This document shows positions 52,004 through 62,716 of a stretch of DNA of 64,000 nt, one piece after another (positions within the stretch are counted from its first letter, which is position 1; every line of letters begins with the position of its first letter). The translations under genes were made by a program, and so were the position numbers. Origin of the DNA: Dactylorhiza incarnata (lineage: Eukaryota > Streptophyta > Magnoliopsida > Asparagales > Orchidaceae); the NCBI GenBank assembly GCA_033032865.1, contig JAWHQI010000185.1, forward strand, positions 2,542,001 to 2,606,000. Reading direction: 5' to 3'. Under the pieces are notes generated by a model. That model was not told the origin of the DNA. It saw only the letters and a list, made by a program, of their open reading frames with translations, and searched no databases.

Positions 52004-53404
52004 TCGTAAATATCATAAATTGATTCAGACAAACTTGACCATGGAGGTTCCCAAAATATGATAGAGCCTCTCTCGAGAGAACTACCACCTAACCTTAGGT
52101 TGATCGATTAAGACCCCTCGGCCAGTCGAAACCCCTAAGCTTGCTTTATGCGGTAAGCCCCACTATTATATTTGGCTCTAATCTGGAAGATTTATGTCAC
52201 CCTCTCTCGAGGAGTGCAAACAATTCTTTCTACCGATGAGCGATCTACCCGTATTTACGGATCTCTCGATACACTAAAGTACGGATCAAACTTGATTATC
52301 ATACCCTAGAAATATGAAACCAATAATTGTAAATCAACGGTAAATCTTAGTTTTCCAAAACAAAACTATGAAGAAGAGATTACGAAATAACACTACTTAA
52401 GAATTCATCTGATCAAATGTTATAAAATTAGCTAAACATGATTAAGTAAAAACAATTTTATAACTAAGAAAAGGGAATTACAATTGCAGGAATTGGAAAT
52501 CTAAACTATGAATTGAAATTACAAAACATAAAGTAAATTTGCATAGAGAAAATACAATAAGAGAATGCTGAAAAACTAATCTAAAAATGACCCAATCTAA
52601 GCTTGGTTCGAATCCCTTGACAATGGCACCAGATGGGAATTTATAGGGAGAAAGTTCAGAAGTCACGCCCCTAGGTCATGCCCGTGACCTAGGGCGTGTA
52701 AGGTGCGGAACGTGCGTCTTGAATGCCCGGGAACGTTGGGGAATAAACCGCCAAAATCCATCAATTTGGAGTGACTATGGGCGTGTAAGCTGAAACGGCC
52801 TGCGGCGGAAAACTGCTTCATTAAATGTTCTCCGGGGTGAGTCACACCCGTGACCTGGAGGTCATGCCCCCTAATCACGCCCGTGGCCTAGGGCGTGTAC
52901 AGAGAAAAACTTCCAAAATTACTCTGGGAAGCATTCGAGAGAAAATTGTAATTTTTCTCAGTACACGCCCGTATTCACGCCCATGTCACGCCCGTGACAT
53001 GAGGGCGTGTACTTTGGAAACTTCTCCAGATTGTAGATGATGTCGCCCTCTTTCCGATGACTGGTTGCACGTCCCGTAACTCTTCCTGGATTGAAAGTTA
53101 TGACCATTTGAAATTCTGCAACCAGCAGTCATTTTCACTATTTCTGGAGAGTATATGGCATTGGGTCACGCCTATGACTTGATTACACGCCCCTTGGTCA
53201 TGGGCGTGGCCTAGGGCGTGTAATTTTAAAATTCTGAATTTTACTATTCGCAGACCAAAATGCAAAAATTGCTTCAGGCCCTCTCAAAAACCCTGAAAAC
53301 ACAAAACAAAGTAAATTAGACATATATTAAACTAAAACTATATAATAATTAATTAATTATGACTAAAATATTATAGAAAACTAACTATAAATAATGCACT
53401 ATCA
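52003..53404 (-). repeat. 3' LTR of C, truncated
   Basis: Matches 56027-57454. Palindrome array about 52660-53225, TATA box CCCTATAAATTCCC near 52636-52650. Truncated at TTTCGTAAATAT. Confidence 0.9.
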
Positions 53405-54708
53405 AATACCCCCATACTTAATCTTTTGCTATGCTAGAGCAAAACTAATTCATAAATATGAGAAGAAGTTATTGGATATTTCCAAAGAGAATTACTTCTA
53501 ATTATGTACTCCAAATTTTATAAAACTCATGTCAAAATAAGTTAATAAATTAAAATTCAGATTTATAAGAAATAATTTATAATTCATAAATTGAAATGAG
53601 TAGAATAAATATTAGTTTCGAAATTCTCTAACTAAATCTTCATAAACAAAATTGCATTGAATTAAGTAAAATAATCCAAGATTAAAATTATAAAAACTTT
53701 AAACATCATGAGAAACTTTTAGAAAACTACAAGATATTAACTATGCTCTCTCAAAAGTATCTTGGATAAGCAAATAAACTTGGCTAATTGGGATAAAATT
53801 GGCATTGAAGAAGTTACTTTGAATATAGGAAATTATGAATTTTATTCTCTCATTTCCATCTTTTTTAAAATTCTTCTTCATTTTTATATCCCAAATGTAT
53901 ATGTTTAGGAGTGATGAATTTTATCCTCTCATTTCCATGCCATATAATCTTTTACAAATTTTGGTGCATATGTTTAGGAATAATGAATTTTATCCTCTCA
54001 TTCCATGACATATGATCTTTTCAAACTTTTTTATGCCAAATAAAGGGTTAAATAATAAGGTAGGGGAAGGGCTAGGGTTTAAAGGCTACAAAAATTCCAA
54101 AGATATATTTTAAGAGCATAGAAAACAATTTGAGTAATCTTTAAGAAACCATGAGTTAAAGTTAATATAAGTGAAATCTAAAGATATTTAACACAATTTC
54201 TACAAAATTGAATTATGATATTTTAAGAAAAGAAAATAAAACTAAGAAATATTTTAAACTAATCAAGATAATGAAAAACTCATTAAATCAAATTCATCTA
54301 AAATTTAAATCTAACATATTCTGAAGAGAAATATAAGATTAAAAATTCATAAAAAGAAAACTCCTTAAAAAGTCTATAAAGACATCGCATAATTAAAATT
54401 AATTTTTCAAAAATGAAGTTTGGAGAAATTTAATATTACAATTTTTTTTTCAATTTTTTGAAAAAGATTTTCTAAATTTTTTTGGATTTTTAATAAAAAC
54501 AGAAAATAAGAGAATACACCGCCATACTTAAAAATAAACATTGTCCCCAATGTTTATTAGCCAAGTAGGAGGGAAAAGTAAATAAAATGCTAAAAAAGTA
54601 AAGATAAGCAAGGGGTGCCTCCCAAGAGCGCTTTGTTTACCGTCTTTTAGCTAGACGTTAAGTGTTAGCTAAAAGGAAATTTAAATTGAAAATGCACAGA
54701 CAACTCCC
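53405..54708 (-). other. 3' non-coding region of element C
   Basis: AT-rich, no ORF. Polypurine tract 53405-53420 (minus TAAGTATGGGGGTATT). Repeated GTGATGAATTTTATCCTCTC-like segments at about 53830-54010. An internal polypurine-like AAGTATGGCGGTG (54517-54529) beside the palindrome ACATTGGGGACAATGT (54538-54553), and the AAACAAAGCGCT..TTGGGAGGCACCCC block (about 54605-54640), all in the same order as in E. Confidence 0.75.
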
Positions 54709-55620
54709 TTAATTCACGCTGAGGTGAATATGCCAAAATCTGGTGCCCGGCAACTCCTCTGCTATAGTCTTGATTCTTTCGTTGCCCGTTAGCTTGAAAT
54801 TGAGAATCATACCCATACATACCTCAGGTAATTTGGATTGTTGGAGATGAGAGGCAAATGGATCGGTGAAGATGTATGGTTGCAACAACTCATCCTCTAC
54901 ATGAAAATTGTTAGAATAAAAAGAATCAAGATTAAGCGAGTCAGAAAATTTTTCACAAGAAGGAGTTTCTTGTGAAAAAACAAGATTAAGCTCCGGTTGT
55001 TTATTTTCAAGAATAAAATTATGATCGGAAAAATCAATACCAAGGGGAGTAAATTTATGGGCGACAAAATTTTCATGAATTTTGATTCCTAAATATTTAT
55101 GTGGTGGATTTAAAAATTCATGAGAAAGTCGAATAGAGTCAGGCGGAGTAGAAGATGAAACATGTTCTTCTTCTATTTCGCCCGGCACACCCATTATGTT
55201 AATAAATTCTTGGTATAAAATATTATTTTCTTCTTGGGAATAACTATTCAAATTTTGAATAGGAAGATCCGGAGAATCACCAAGAGAAGAAATTTGATCA
55301 AAAGAATTTTGCGGATAAAAACTGGAGGAAAAGAAATTTCGTTCAAAAGAAATTTCTTCATTGCACCGTAAACTATCCGGGTGATCTTGCCACCACGAAT
55401 AATTACTATCGGAGCAAGAAGGAATTTCATAAGAATTATAATCTTGAGAAAAATTATTTTGATCATAAAGATTTTGAGATTAAAAATAAAAATAACATTC
55501 CACGCTAGAATGATTTGCACCACAAAAATAACAATTAAATTGGCGCTGTCGTGCGGCTTCTAAAAGAATGACTTTATTTTGAAGCTCGGCAACTTTTGCG
55601 GCCAACTGCGATAACATCAT
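54709..55620 (-). pseudogene. Small zinc-knuckle protein gene of element C
   Basis: One frame of 303 codons from ATG 55620, interrupted only by TAA at 55480-55482 (codon 47). The first 26 residues form a heptad-like helix (MMLSQLAAKVAELQNKVILL). A zinc-knuckle variant follows, CYFCGANHSSVEC (C-x2-C-x3-H-x4-C, residues 30-42). The rest is Asn/Ser/Asp/Phe-rich with no domain I recognise and ends RFWHIHLSVN. It occupies the place of gag-pol and may be a remnant of the gag C-terminus, where Athila elements can carry such a knuckle. A role in RNA binding or packaging is plausible but unproven. Confidence 0.65.
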
Positions 55621-55760
55621 ATTTTTTTGAAAAAAAAATTAAACAACCGCCACCTAATAGAAAAGAATTTTAAAAGAAAAAGCAAAAAGAGAAATGGGGG
55701 CGGAGAAAGAGAATGATAAAAGTAATAAAATTCACGCTTTCTAAATATCAACAAAAATAA

Positions 55761-55778
55761 TCCCCGGCAACGGCGCCA
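55761..55778 (-). other. Primer-binding site of C (tRNA-Asp)
   Basis: The minus strand reads TGGCGCCGTTGCCGGGGA, a perfect match, 6 bp from the LTR. Confidence 0.93.
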
Positions 55779-55784
55779 AGAACA

Positions 55785-57454
55785 TGATAGCTAACATTTT
55801 TGATATAAATATATTCTCCAAATTTTACGAACTATATGCAAGAGCACCTATCATCCATAGTATAAGATATTTAATAATAAATATCAAGTGTCGTATTCCA
55901 CGGGTCTGTTGATTACTTCTACTCACGCAAATTATTATTATTTTATCGGTAATAAGAAAAAGGTTTTATGAAAGAAATGATAAAAGAAAGAAAATATTTG
56001 ATCGAGAATCCTTCTTAAGTAAAATATTTCGTAAATATCGTAAATTGATTTGGACAAACTTGACCATGGAGGTTCCCAAAATATGATAGAGCCTCTCTCG
56101 AGAGAACTACCACCTAACTTTAGGTTGATTGATTAAGACCCCTCGGCCAGTCGAAACCCCTAAGCTTGCTTTATGCGGTAAGCCCCACTATTGGATTTGG
56201 CTCCAATCCGGAAGATTTGTGTCACCCTCTCTCGAGGAGTGCAAACAATTCTTTCTACCGATGAGCGATCTACCCGTATTTACGGATCTCTCGATACACT
56301 AAAATACGAATCAAACTTGATTATCATACCCTAAAAATATGAAACCAATAATTGTAAATCAATGGTAAATTTAGTTTTCCAAAACAAAACTATGAAGAAG
56401 AGATTATGAAATAACACTACTTAAGAATTCATCTGATCAAATGTTATAAAATTAGCTAAACATGCTTAAGTAAAAATAATTTTATAACTAAGAAAAGGGA
56501 ATTACAATTGCAGGAATTGGAAATCTTAACTATGAATTGAAATTACAAAACATAAAGTAAATTTCCATAGAGAAAATACAATAAGAGAATGCTGAAAAAC
56601 TAATCTAAAAATGACCCAATCTAAGCTAGGTTCGGATCCCTTGACAATGGCAGCAGCTGGGAATTTATAGGGAGAAAATTCAGAAGTCACGCCCCTAGGT
56701 CACGGCCGTGACCTAGGGCGTGTAAGGTGCGGAGCGTGCGTCTTGAATGCCCGTGAACGTTGGGGAAAAAACCACCAAAATCCATCAATTTAGAGTACAC
56801 GCCCCCTGGTCACGCTAGTGTCTATGGGCGTGTAAGTTGAAACGGCCTACAGCGGAAAACTACGTCATTAAATGTTCCCTGGGGTGAGTCACGCCCGTGA
56901 CCAGGAGGTCACGCCCCCTAGTCAAGCTCGTGACCTAGGGCGTGCACAGAGAAAAACTTCCAAAATTACACTAGGAAGCATTCGGGAGAAAATTGTAATT
57001 TTTTCTCAGTACAGGCCCATGTTCACGCCCATGTCACGCCCGTGGAATGAGTGCGTGTACTTGGGAAACTTCTCCAGCTTGTAGATGACGTCGTTCTCTT
57101 TCCGATGGCTGGTTGCACGTCTCGTAACTCTTCCTGGATTGAAAGTTATGACCATTTGAAATTCTGCAACCAGCATAGTCTTTTTCACTGTCTCTGCAGA
57201 GTTTATGACATTGGGTCACGCTCATGACTTGATTACACGCCCCTTGGTCACGGGCGTGACCTAGGGCGTGTAATTTTAAAATTCTGAATTTTACTATTCG
57301 CAGACCAAAATACAAAAATATCTCCAGGACCTCTCAAAATCCCTGAAAACACAAAACAAAGTAAATTAGACATATATTAAACTAAAACTATATAATAATT
57401 AATTAATTACGACTAAAATATTATAGAAAACTAACTATTAATAATGCACTATCA
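55785..57454 (-). repeat. 5' LTR of C (1670 bp)
   Basis: Minus strand TGATAGTGCATTATTAATAG to GTTAGCTATCA. Palindrome array 56687-57275 (GTCACGGCCGTGAC, GGTCACGGGCGTGACC), TATA box near 56663-56676. GCTCC at 57455-57459 would be its target duplication. Confidence 0.9.
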
Positions 57455-58351
57455 GCTCCGCTGCTCCAAGGTCCTAAGGAGGGAGAGGATCTATCCTTGT
57501 ATCTCTAAGTCGTGGCTAAAGCAGTGAGCTCTGTCTTGGTCTGGGAAGAGGGCAAGAAGCAGCTGCCCGTTTACTATGTAAGCAGGGTCTTGAAGAAGGC
57601 AGAGCTCCGATACCCTATTTTGGAAAAGCTAGCTTTTGCTCTGGTCATCTCGGCCAGGAAGCTCAAGCCATACTTCCAGGCCCATTCGATCCAAGTGGTG
57701 ACTGAACACCCCCTTCGCAAAATTTTTGAAGGGGTAGAGCACTCGGAGAGGCTAGCGAAGTGCTCGGTAGAGTTAAGTGAATTCGACATCACCGTTGTCC
57801 CTCGGTTGTCGATGAAGGCTCAAGCGGTCGTGGATTTAATGACAGACTATGTGATCGAAATGGAGGAGGACCATGCCCTTCATCACGTCCCTTGGAAGTT
57901 GTTGGTCGACGGGGCGTCAGGCAAGAATTCTCTAGGAGGAGGGGTGGTATTGGAGGGCCCTTATTGAGTGAAAATTGAACAAACACTAGTAATACATTTT
58001 CCCATCACCAACAACCATGCGGAGTATGAAGCGGTGATCGCCGGCCTGCGTCTGGACCAGGAGTTGGGAGTTCATGATGTGGAAGTCCTCACTGATTCGA
58101 TGATAATAGCCTCACAAATCAAGGGTGAGTTCGAGGCAAGGGAGCCCACCCTCACGAGGTACCTAACCAAAGTGAGGGGTCTCATCAGAGCATTATTCAA
58201 GACCTTCTCCATCAAACACATACCAAGGGAAGAAATCATTCCGGCGGACCGGCTCGCCAAGTCCGGCCCTCGGGCTGGATGGAGCCTGACGGATCTATTC
58301 CATCCTTCGATTGAGGAAGGGGAGCTCATGGACATAGAAAGGCGGCCCTAG
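57455..58351 (+). pseudogene. RNase H and second (archaeal-type) RNase H of K
   Basis: The frame opens at the C junction with the end of reverse transcriptase (LLQGPKEGEDLSLYL, then a TAA). The first RNase H follows (LVWEEGKKQLPVYYVS, LRYPILEKLAFALVISARKL). After a linker comes a second RNase H: D in WKLLVDGASGKNSLGGGVVL, a TGA at 57965-57967, E in NNHAEYEAVIAGL, D in VLTDSMIIASQIKGEF and D in IPADRLAKSG. All four catalytic acidic residues of the second domain are present. Ends at TAG 58349-58351. Confidence 0.9.
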
Positions 58352-59605
58352 TGGAAGGACCCTTTCATGACCTTGCTGGCCATGGGCAAATTTCCGGAAG
58401 AGGTTCCGGATAAAAGGCACTTTCGGTACAAGTCTGCCTACTATGTGCTCCATGAAGGGGACATACATCGGAAGACCCTCTCGGGACTCTTGGCGTGATG
58501 CGTTTTTGAGTAAGAGGTCCCGAGGATCTTAGAGGAGATTCATTCCGGCGAATGCGGTAGTCATTCGGGGAGCAGGACATTAGAAGCAAGGGTAATGAGG
58601 CAGGGGTATTTCTGGCCGACCCTGAGCAAGGATGCGGCGAAGTTCACCAAGGAATGCCGGAAGTGCCAGCTGTTCGCTCCACTTCAACTTTTGCCGGCCT
58701 AGAGGCTAAGGATCATCACAGCACCATGGCCCTTCACCATATGGGGAATGGATCTATTAGGGTCTTTTCCTCAGGCCAGCGGACAAAGGAGATTTTTCTT
58801 GGTCATGATTGACTACTTCACGAAGTGGTTGGAGGTTAAGTCCCTAGCCAAGGTCACCTCCCAAGTAATCCGCAACTTCGTATGGGGGGAGATCATCTGT
58901 CGACATGGACTTCCTCAGGCCATAGTCACAGATAACGGTCTGCAATTCGCCAGCGAAGAGTTCATCAGCTTCTGTGGCCAACTGGGGATAGACTTCATAT
59001 TCGCATCCATCCATCACCCCAGGAGCAACGGGCAGGTGGAGGCTGCGAACAAGATCATAATAAACCTAATCAAAAAGAAGGTGGAGAACTTCAAGGGTAA
59101 TTGGGTGGAGCAACTTCCCTCTGTTCTATGGGCTCTAAGGACTACCCCCAACACCACTACTGGTGAGACCCCCTTCAAGCTCTCTTATGGTTGCGAGGCC
59201 GTCATTCCCGTGGAATTTGAAGTCAAGACATCGCGGGTAAGGGCCGCCTTAGATTGTAATGAAGAATGGAGAGCAGGAAACGAGGAGGAGCTGCGGCTCT
59301 CCTTGGATCTGCTCGAGGAGGTCTGAGAACTTGCCACAATTCGTCAAGAGGAAGTCAAGCGGCGGATGGCCAAATACTTTGACAAGCACGTCCAAGTCAA
59401 GCAATTCGAGAAGGGGGACCTTGTGTTGAAAAAGGTTGGCGCGGCCGGAAGGTCACCCGCGGTAGGAAAACTCAATCCCAATTGGGAGGGACCCGATGTC
59501 GTGGATGAATCATTGATGTCGGGAGGGTACCGCCTCCAAAATGTGGAGGGCGAGTCCCTCAGTCACACGTGGAGTGGTGATGACTTAAAGCGTTTCTACC
59601 CCTGA
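58352..59605 (+). pseudogene. Integrase of K
   Basis: The same frame continues through stops near 58498, 58510 and 58699. The HHCC zinc region spans HSGECGSHSGSRTLEARV to ECRKCQLF. The core has D in GMDLLGSF, D in IVTDNGLQF and E in SNGQVEAANKII; YFTKWLEVKSLAKVT is typical for Tat integrases. A TGA at 59324-59326 precedes ELATIRQEEVKRRMAKYFD. The C-terminal part (GDLVLKKVG, NWEGP, YRLQ) ends at 59605. No frameshift is seen. Confidence 0.92.
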
Positions 59606-59681
59606 GTCCATGTAATAAGAATACTTTGCTTTTAAACTTGATTTTCATATATGTGCGTGGTGTAATGGCTTGCGTGATGAT

Positions 59682-62103
59682 GAAAAGTTTCAAAAGTTAG
59701 TCCCGAGCAGACCCGTTGTCTAGGCTCTCACATAGCTGGCAGGGCCGTAGGCTCACTCGGTGGCAGGTTCTAAATGCTTTAAAAGTTTACCCTGAGCAGA
59801 CCCGCTGTCCAGGCTCTCACCCAGCTGGCAGCGCCGTAGGCACACTCGATGGCAAGTTCTAAAGGCTTCAAAGGTTGGCCCCGAGCAGACCCGCTGTCCA
59901 GGCTCTCACCTAGCTGGCAGGGCCGTAGGCTCACTCAGTGGCAGGTTCTAAAGGCTTCAAAGCTTAGCCCTGAGCAGACCTGCTGTCCAGGCTCTCACCT
60001 AGTGGGCAGGGTCGTAGGTTCACTCGGTGGCAGGTTCTAAAGGCTTCAAGGGTTGGCCCCGAGCAGACCTGCTGTCCAGGATCTCACCCAGCTGGCAGGG
60101 CCGTAGGATCACTCGGTGGCAGGTTCTAAAGGCATCAAAGGTTGGCCCCGAGCAGACCCGCTGTCTAGGATCTCACCTAGCTTGCAGGGTCGTAGGCTCA
60201 CTCAGTGGCAGGTTCTAAAGGCTTCAGAGGTTGGCCCCGAGAGGACCCACAGACCAGGCTCTCACCTAGCTGGCAGGGCCGTAGGATCACTCGGTGGCAG
60301 GTTCTAAAAGTTTCAAAAGTTAGCGGCGAGCAGACCCGCTGTCCAGGCTCTTACATAGCTGGCAGGGCCGTAGGCTCAATCGGGAGCAGGTTCTAAAGGC
60401 TTCAAAGGTTGGCGCCGAGCAGACCCACTGTCTAGGCTCTCACCCAGCTAGCAGGGCTGTAGGCTCACTCGGTGGTAGGTTCTAAAGGCTTCAAAGGTTG
60501 GCCCCGAGCAGACCCGTTGTCCTAACTCTCACCTAGCTGGCAGGGCCGTAGGCTCACTCGGTGGTAGGTTCTAAAGGCTTCAAAGGTTGGACCTGAGCAG
60601 ACCCGCTGTCCAGGCTCTCATCTAGCTGGCAGGATTGTAGGCTCAGTCGGTGGCAGGTTCTAAAGGCTTCAAAGGTTGGCCCCGAGCAGACCCGCTGTCC
60701 AGGCTCTCACCTAGCTGGCAGGGCCGTAGGATCACTCGGTGGCAGGTTCTAAAGGCTTCAAAGGTTGGCCCCGAGCAGCCCGCTGTCCAGGATCTTACCT
60801 AGCTGGCAGGGTCGTAGGCTCACTCGGTGGCAGGTTTTAAAGGCTTCAAAGGTTGGCCCCGAGAAGACCCACTGTCCAGGCTCTCACCCAGCTGGCAGGG
60901 CTGTAGGCTCACTCGGTGGCAGGTTCTAAAGGCTTCAAAGGTTTGCCCCGAGCAGACCTGCTGTCCAGGATCCCACCCAGCTGGCATGGCCGTTGGATCA
61001 CTCGGTGGAAGGTTCTAAATGCTTCAAAGGTTGGCCCCGAGTAGACCCGCTATCCAGGCTCTCACCTTGCTGGCAGGGCCATAGGCTCACTCCGTGGCAG
61101 GTTCTAAAGGCTTCAAAAGTTGGCCCCGATCAGACCCGCTGTCCAGGCTCTTACCTAGCTGGCAGGGCCGTAGGCTCACTCGGTGGCAGATTCTAAAGGC
61201 TTCAAAGGTTGTCCCCGAGCAGACCCACTGTCTAGGCTCTCACCTAGCTGGCAGGGCTATAGGCTCACTCGTTGGCACGTTCTAAAGGCTTCAAATGTTG
61301 CCCCTGAGTAGACCCATTTTCCAGGCTCTCACCTAGTTGGCAGGGTCGTAGGCTCACTCGGTGGCAGGTTCTAAAGGCTTCAAAGGTTGGCCCCAAGCAG
61401 ACCCGCTGTCCAGGCTCTCACCTAGCTGGCAGGGCCATAGGCTCACTCGTTGGCAGGTTCTAAAGGCTTCAAAGGTTGGCCCCGAGCAGACCCACTCTCC
61501 AGGCTCTTACCTAGCTGGCAGGGTCGTAGGCTCACTCGGTGGTAGGTTCTAAAGGCTTTAAAGGTTAGCCCCGAGCAGACCCGCTGTCCAGGATCTCACC
61601 CAGCTGGAGTGGTCGTAGGCTCACTCGGTGGCAGGTTCTAAAGGCTTCAAAGGTTGGCCCCAAGCAGACCCGCTGTCCAGGCTATCACCCAGCTGGCAGG
61701 GCCGTAGGATCACTCGGTGGAAGGTTCTAAAGGCTTCAAAGGTTGGCCCCGAGCAGACCCACTGTCCAGGCTCTCACCTAGCTGGCAGGGCCGTAGGCTC
61801 ACTCAGTGGCAGGTTCTAAAGGCTTCAAAGGTTGGCCCCGAGCAGACCCGCTGTATAGGCTCTCACTTAGCTGGAAGGGCTGTAGGCTCACTCGTTGGCA
61901 GGTTCTAAAGGATTCAAAGGTTGTCCCCGAGCAGACCCACTGTCCAGGCTCTCACCTAGCTGGCAGGGCCGTAGGCTCACTCGGTGGTGGGTTCTAAAGG
62001 ATTCAAAGGTTGGCCCCGAGCAGACCCGCTGTCCAGGCTCTCACCTAGCTGGCATGGCCGCAGGCTCACTTGGTGGTAGGTTCTAAAGGTTCCAAAGGTT
62101 GGC
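59682..62103. repeat. 89-bp tandem array in the 3' region of K (about 27 copies)
   Basis: Head-to-tail units such as GGTTCTAAAGGCTTCAAAGG..GAGCAGACCCGCTGTCCAGG..CTCACTCGGTGGCA. The spacing is a steady 89 bp, with one 88-bp unit (a base missing at about 60778, GAGCAGCCCG). Units differ by a few bases each. Because 89 is not a multiple of three, a 63-codon open frame recurs every 89 bp in shifting phase; these frames are by-products and not genes. Such arrays in the 3' untranslated part of Tat elements are a known source of satellite DNA. Confidence 0.95.
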
Positions 62104-62716
62104 GAGGCGAGAAAGAAAAATCCAAGACGGAAAGTTTGGATGGGACAAGTATAGGCATGAGATTGGCGAATGGTGCCCGTCACAGGCGGCACTCGCCAGC
62201 GAATGACAAAGATCAATGATGATACTTGGCCGGTGAGTACGCGGTGAAATGTCGACCAATCTAAAGGTCATGAGAAGTCACCAGGGCTTGATAAGACTCA
62301 CGACGCGGCAGCACCCCCGGCGGAAATCGAATGAGGCATCCAAGTCTTTGCATGACCAGAATGAATGCGAAAACATCGTAACCACTACGCTCCTGCGTGT
62401 TGGGAATGTTATGGCGAGAGCACCCGGGGGTGAAGCCACCTGGTAGGAGGGCGAGAGCTATACACGAACCGGGTGACCTGTCTCTCGCTTGACGATAATT
62501 CATTCGAAGAAGTCGCGTCGGGCGACTGATCCAGGGAGGCGAGTGTAGCGATCCGCGATTGGCCGTCATCGGCAATGCAGGTTGGGTTCCCTTTATAATT
62601 TGCCGAGCGGCCATGGAAATCACACAACAACGTAACGTCCTAAGATCCAAGCACGATGCGGAAGCAAAATAAAGAAGCAATAATTAATAAAAGCTTTCAT
62701 TAACAAAAAAGGGGAA
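62104..62716. other. Spacer between tandem array and antisense gene of K
   Basis: GC-rich, without a convincing gene on either strand. The minus strand at about 62640-62720 is downstream of the antisense ORF stop and would contain its 3' untranslated region and poly(A) signal; TTTATT/AATAAA-like runs occur at 62668-62696. Confidence 0.5.

Larger units (their letters stand above)
52003..57454 (-). mobile_element. Non-autonomous Athila element C
   Basis: Minus strand: 5' LTR 55785-57454 (1670 bp), perfect tRNA-Asp primer site 55761-55778, one small ORF 55620-54709, non-coding 3' region with an internal polypurine-like motif, polypurine tract 53405-53420 and a 3' LTR 52003-53404 lacking its last 240 bp. 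No protease, reverse transcriptase, RNase H or integrase. It sits inside the pol of Tat element K (right junction 57454/57455). It shares cis blocks and the GTCACGCCCGTGAC array with A and E. Confidence 0.87.

Noticed and set aside
51570..52061. Full 163-codon frame as a gag product of element B
   Set aside because: The last 19 codons are LTR sequence of element C; real gag coding stops at 52003.
51570..59605. Element B gag and element K pol as halves of one gypsy element split by C
   Set aside because: The B gag and LTR are Athila-like, whereas K has the Tat-specific second RNase H and antisense ORF; a deletion junction at 52003 explains their proximity better.
59849..62086. A series of 63-residue open frames starting every 89 bp, looking like a paralogous small-protein family
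   Set aside because: They are the same 89-bp tandem repeat read in shifting phase, starting at GTG rather than ATG; no promoter or variation pattern suggests coding.
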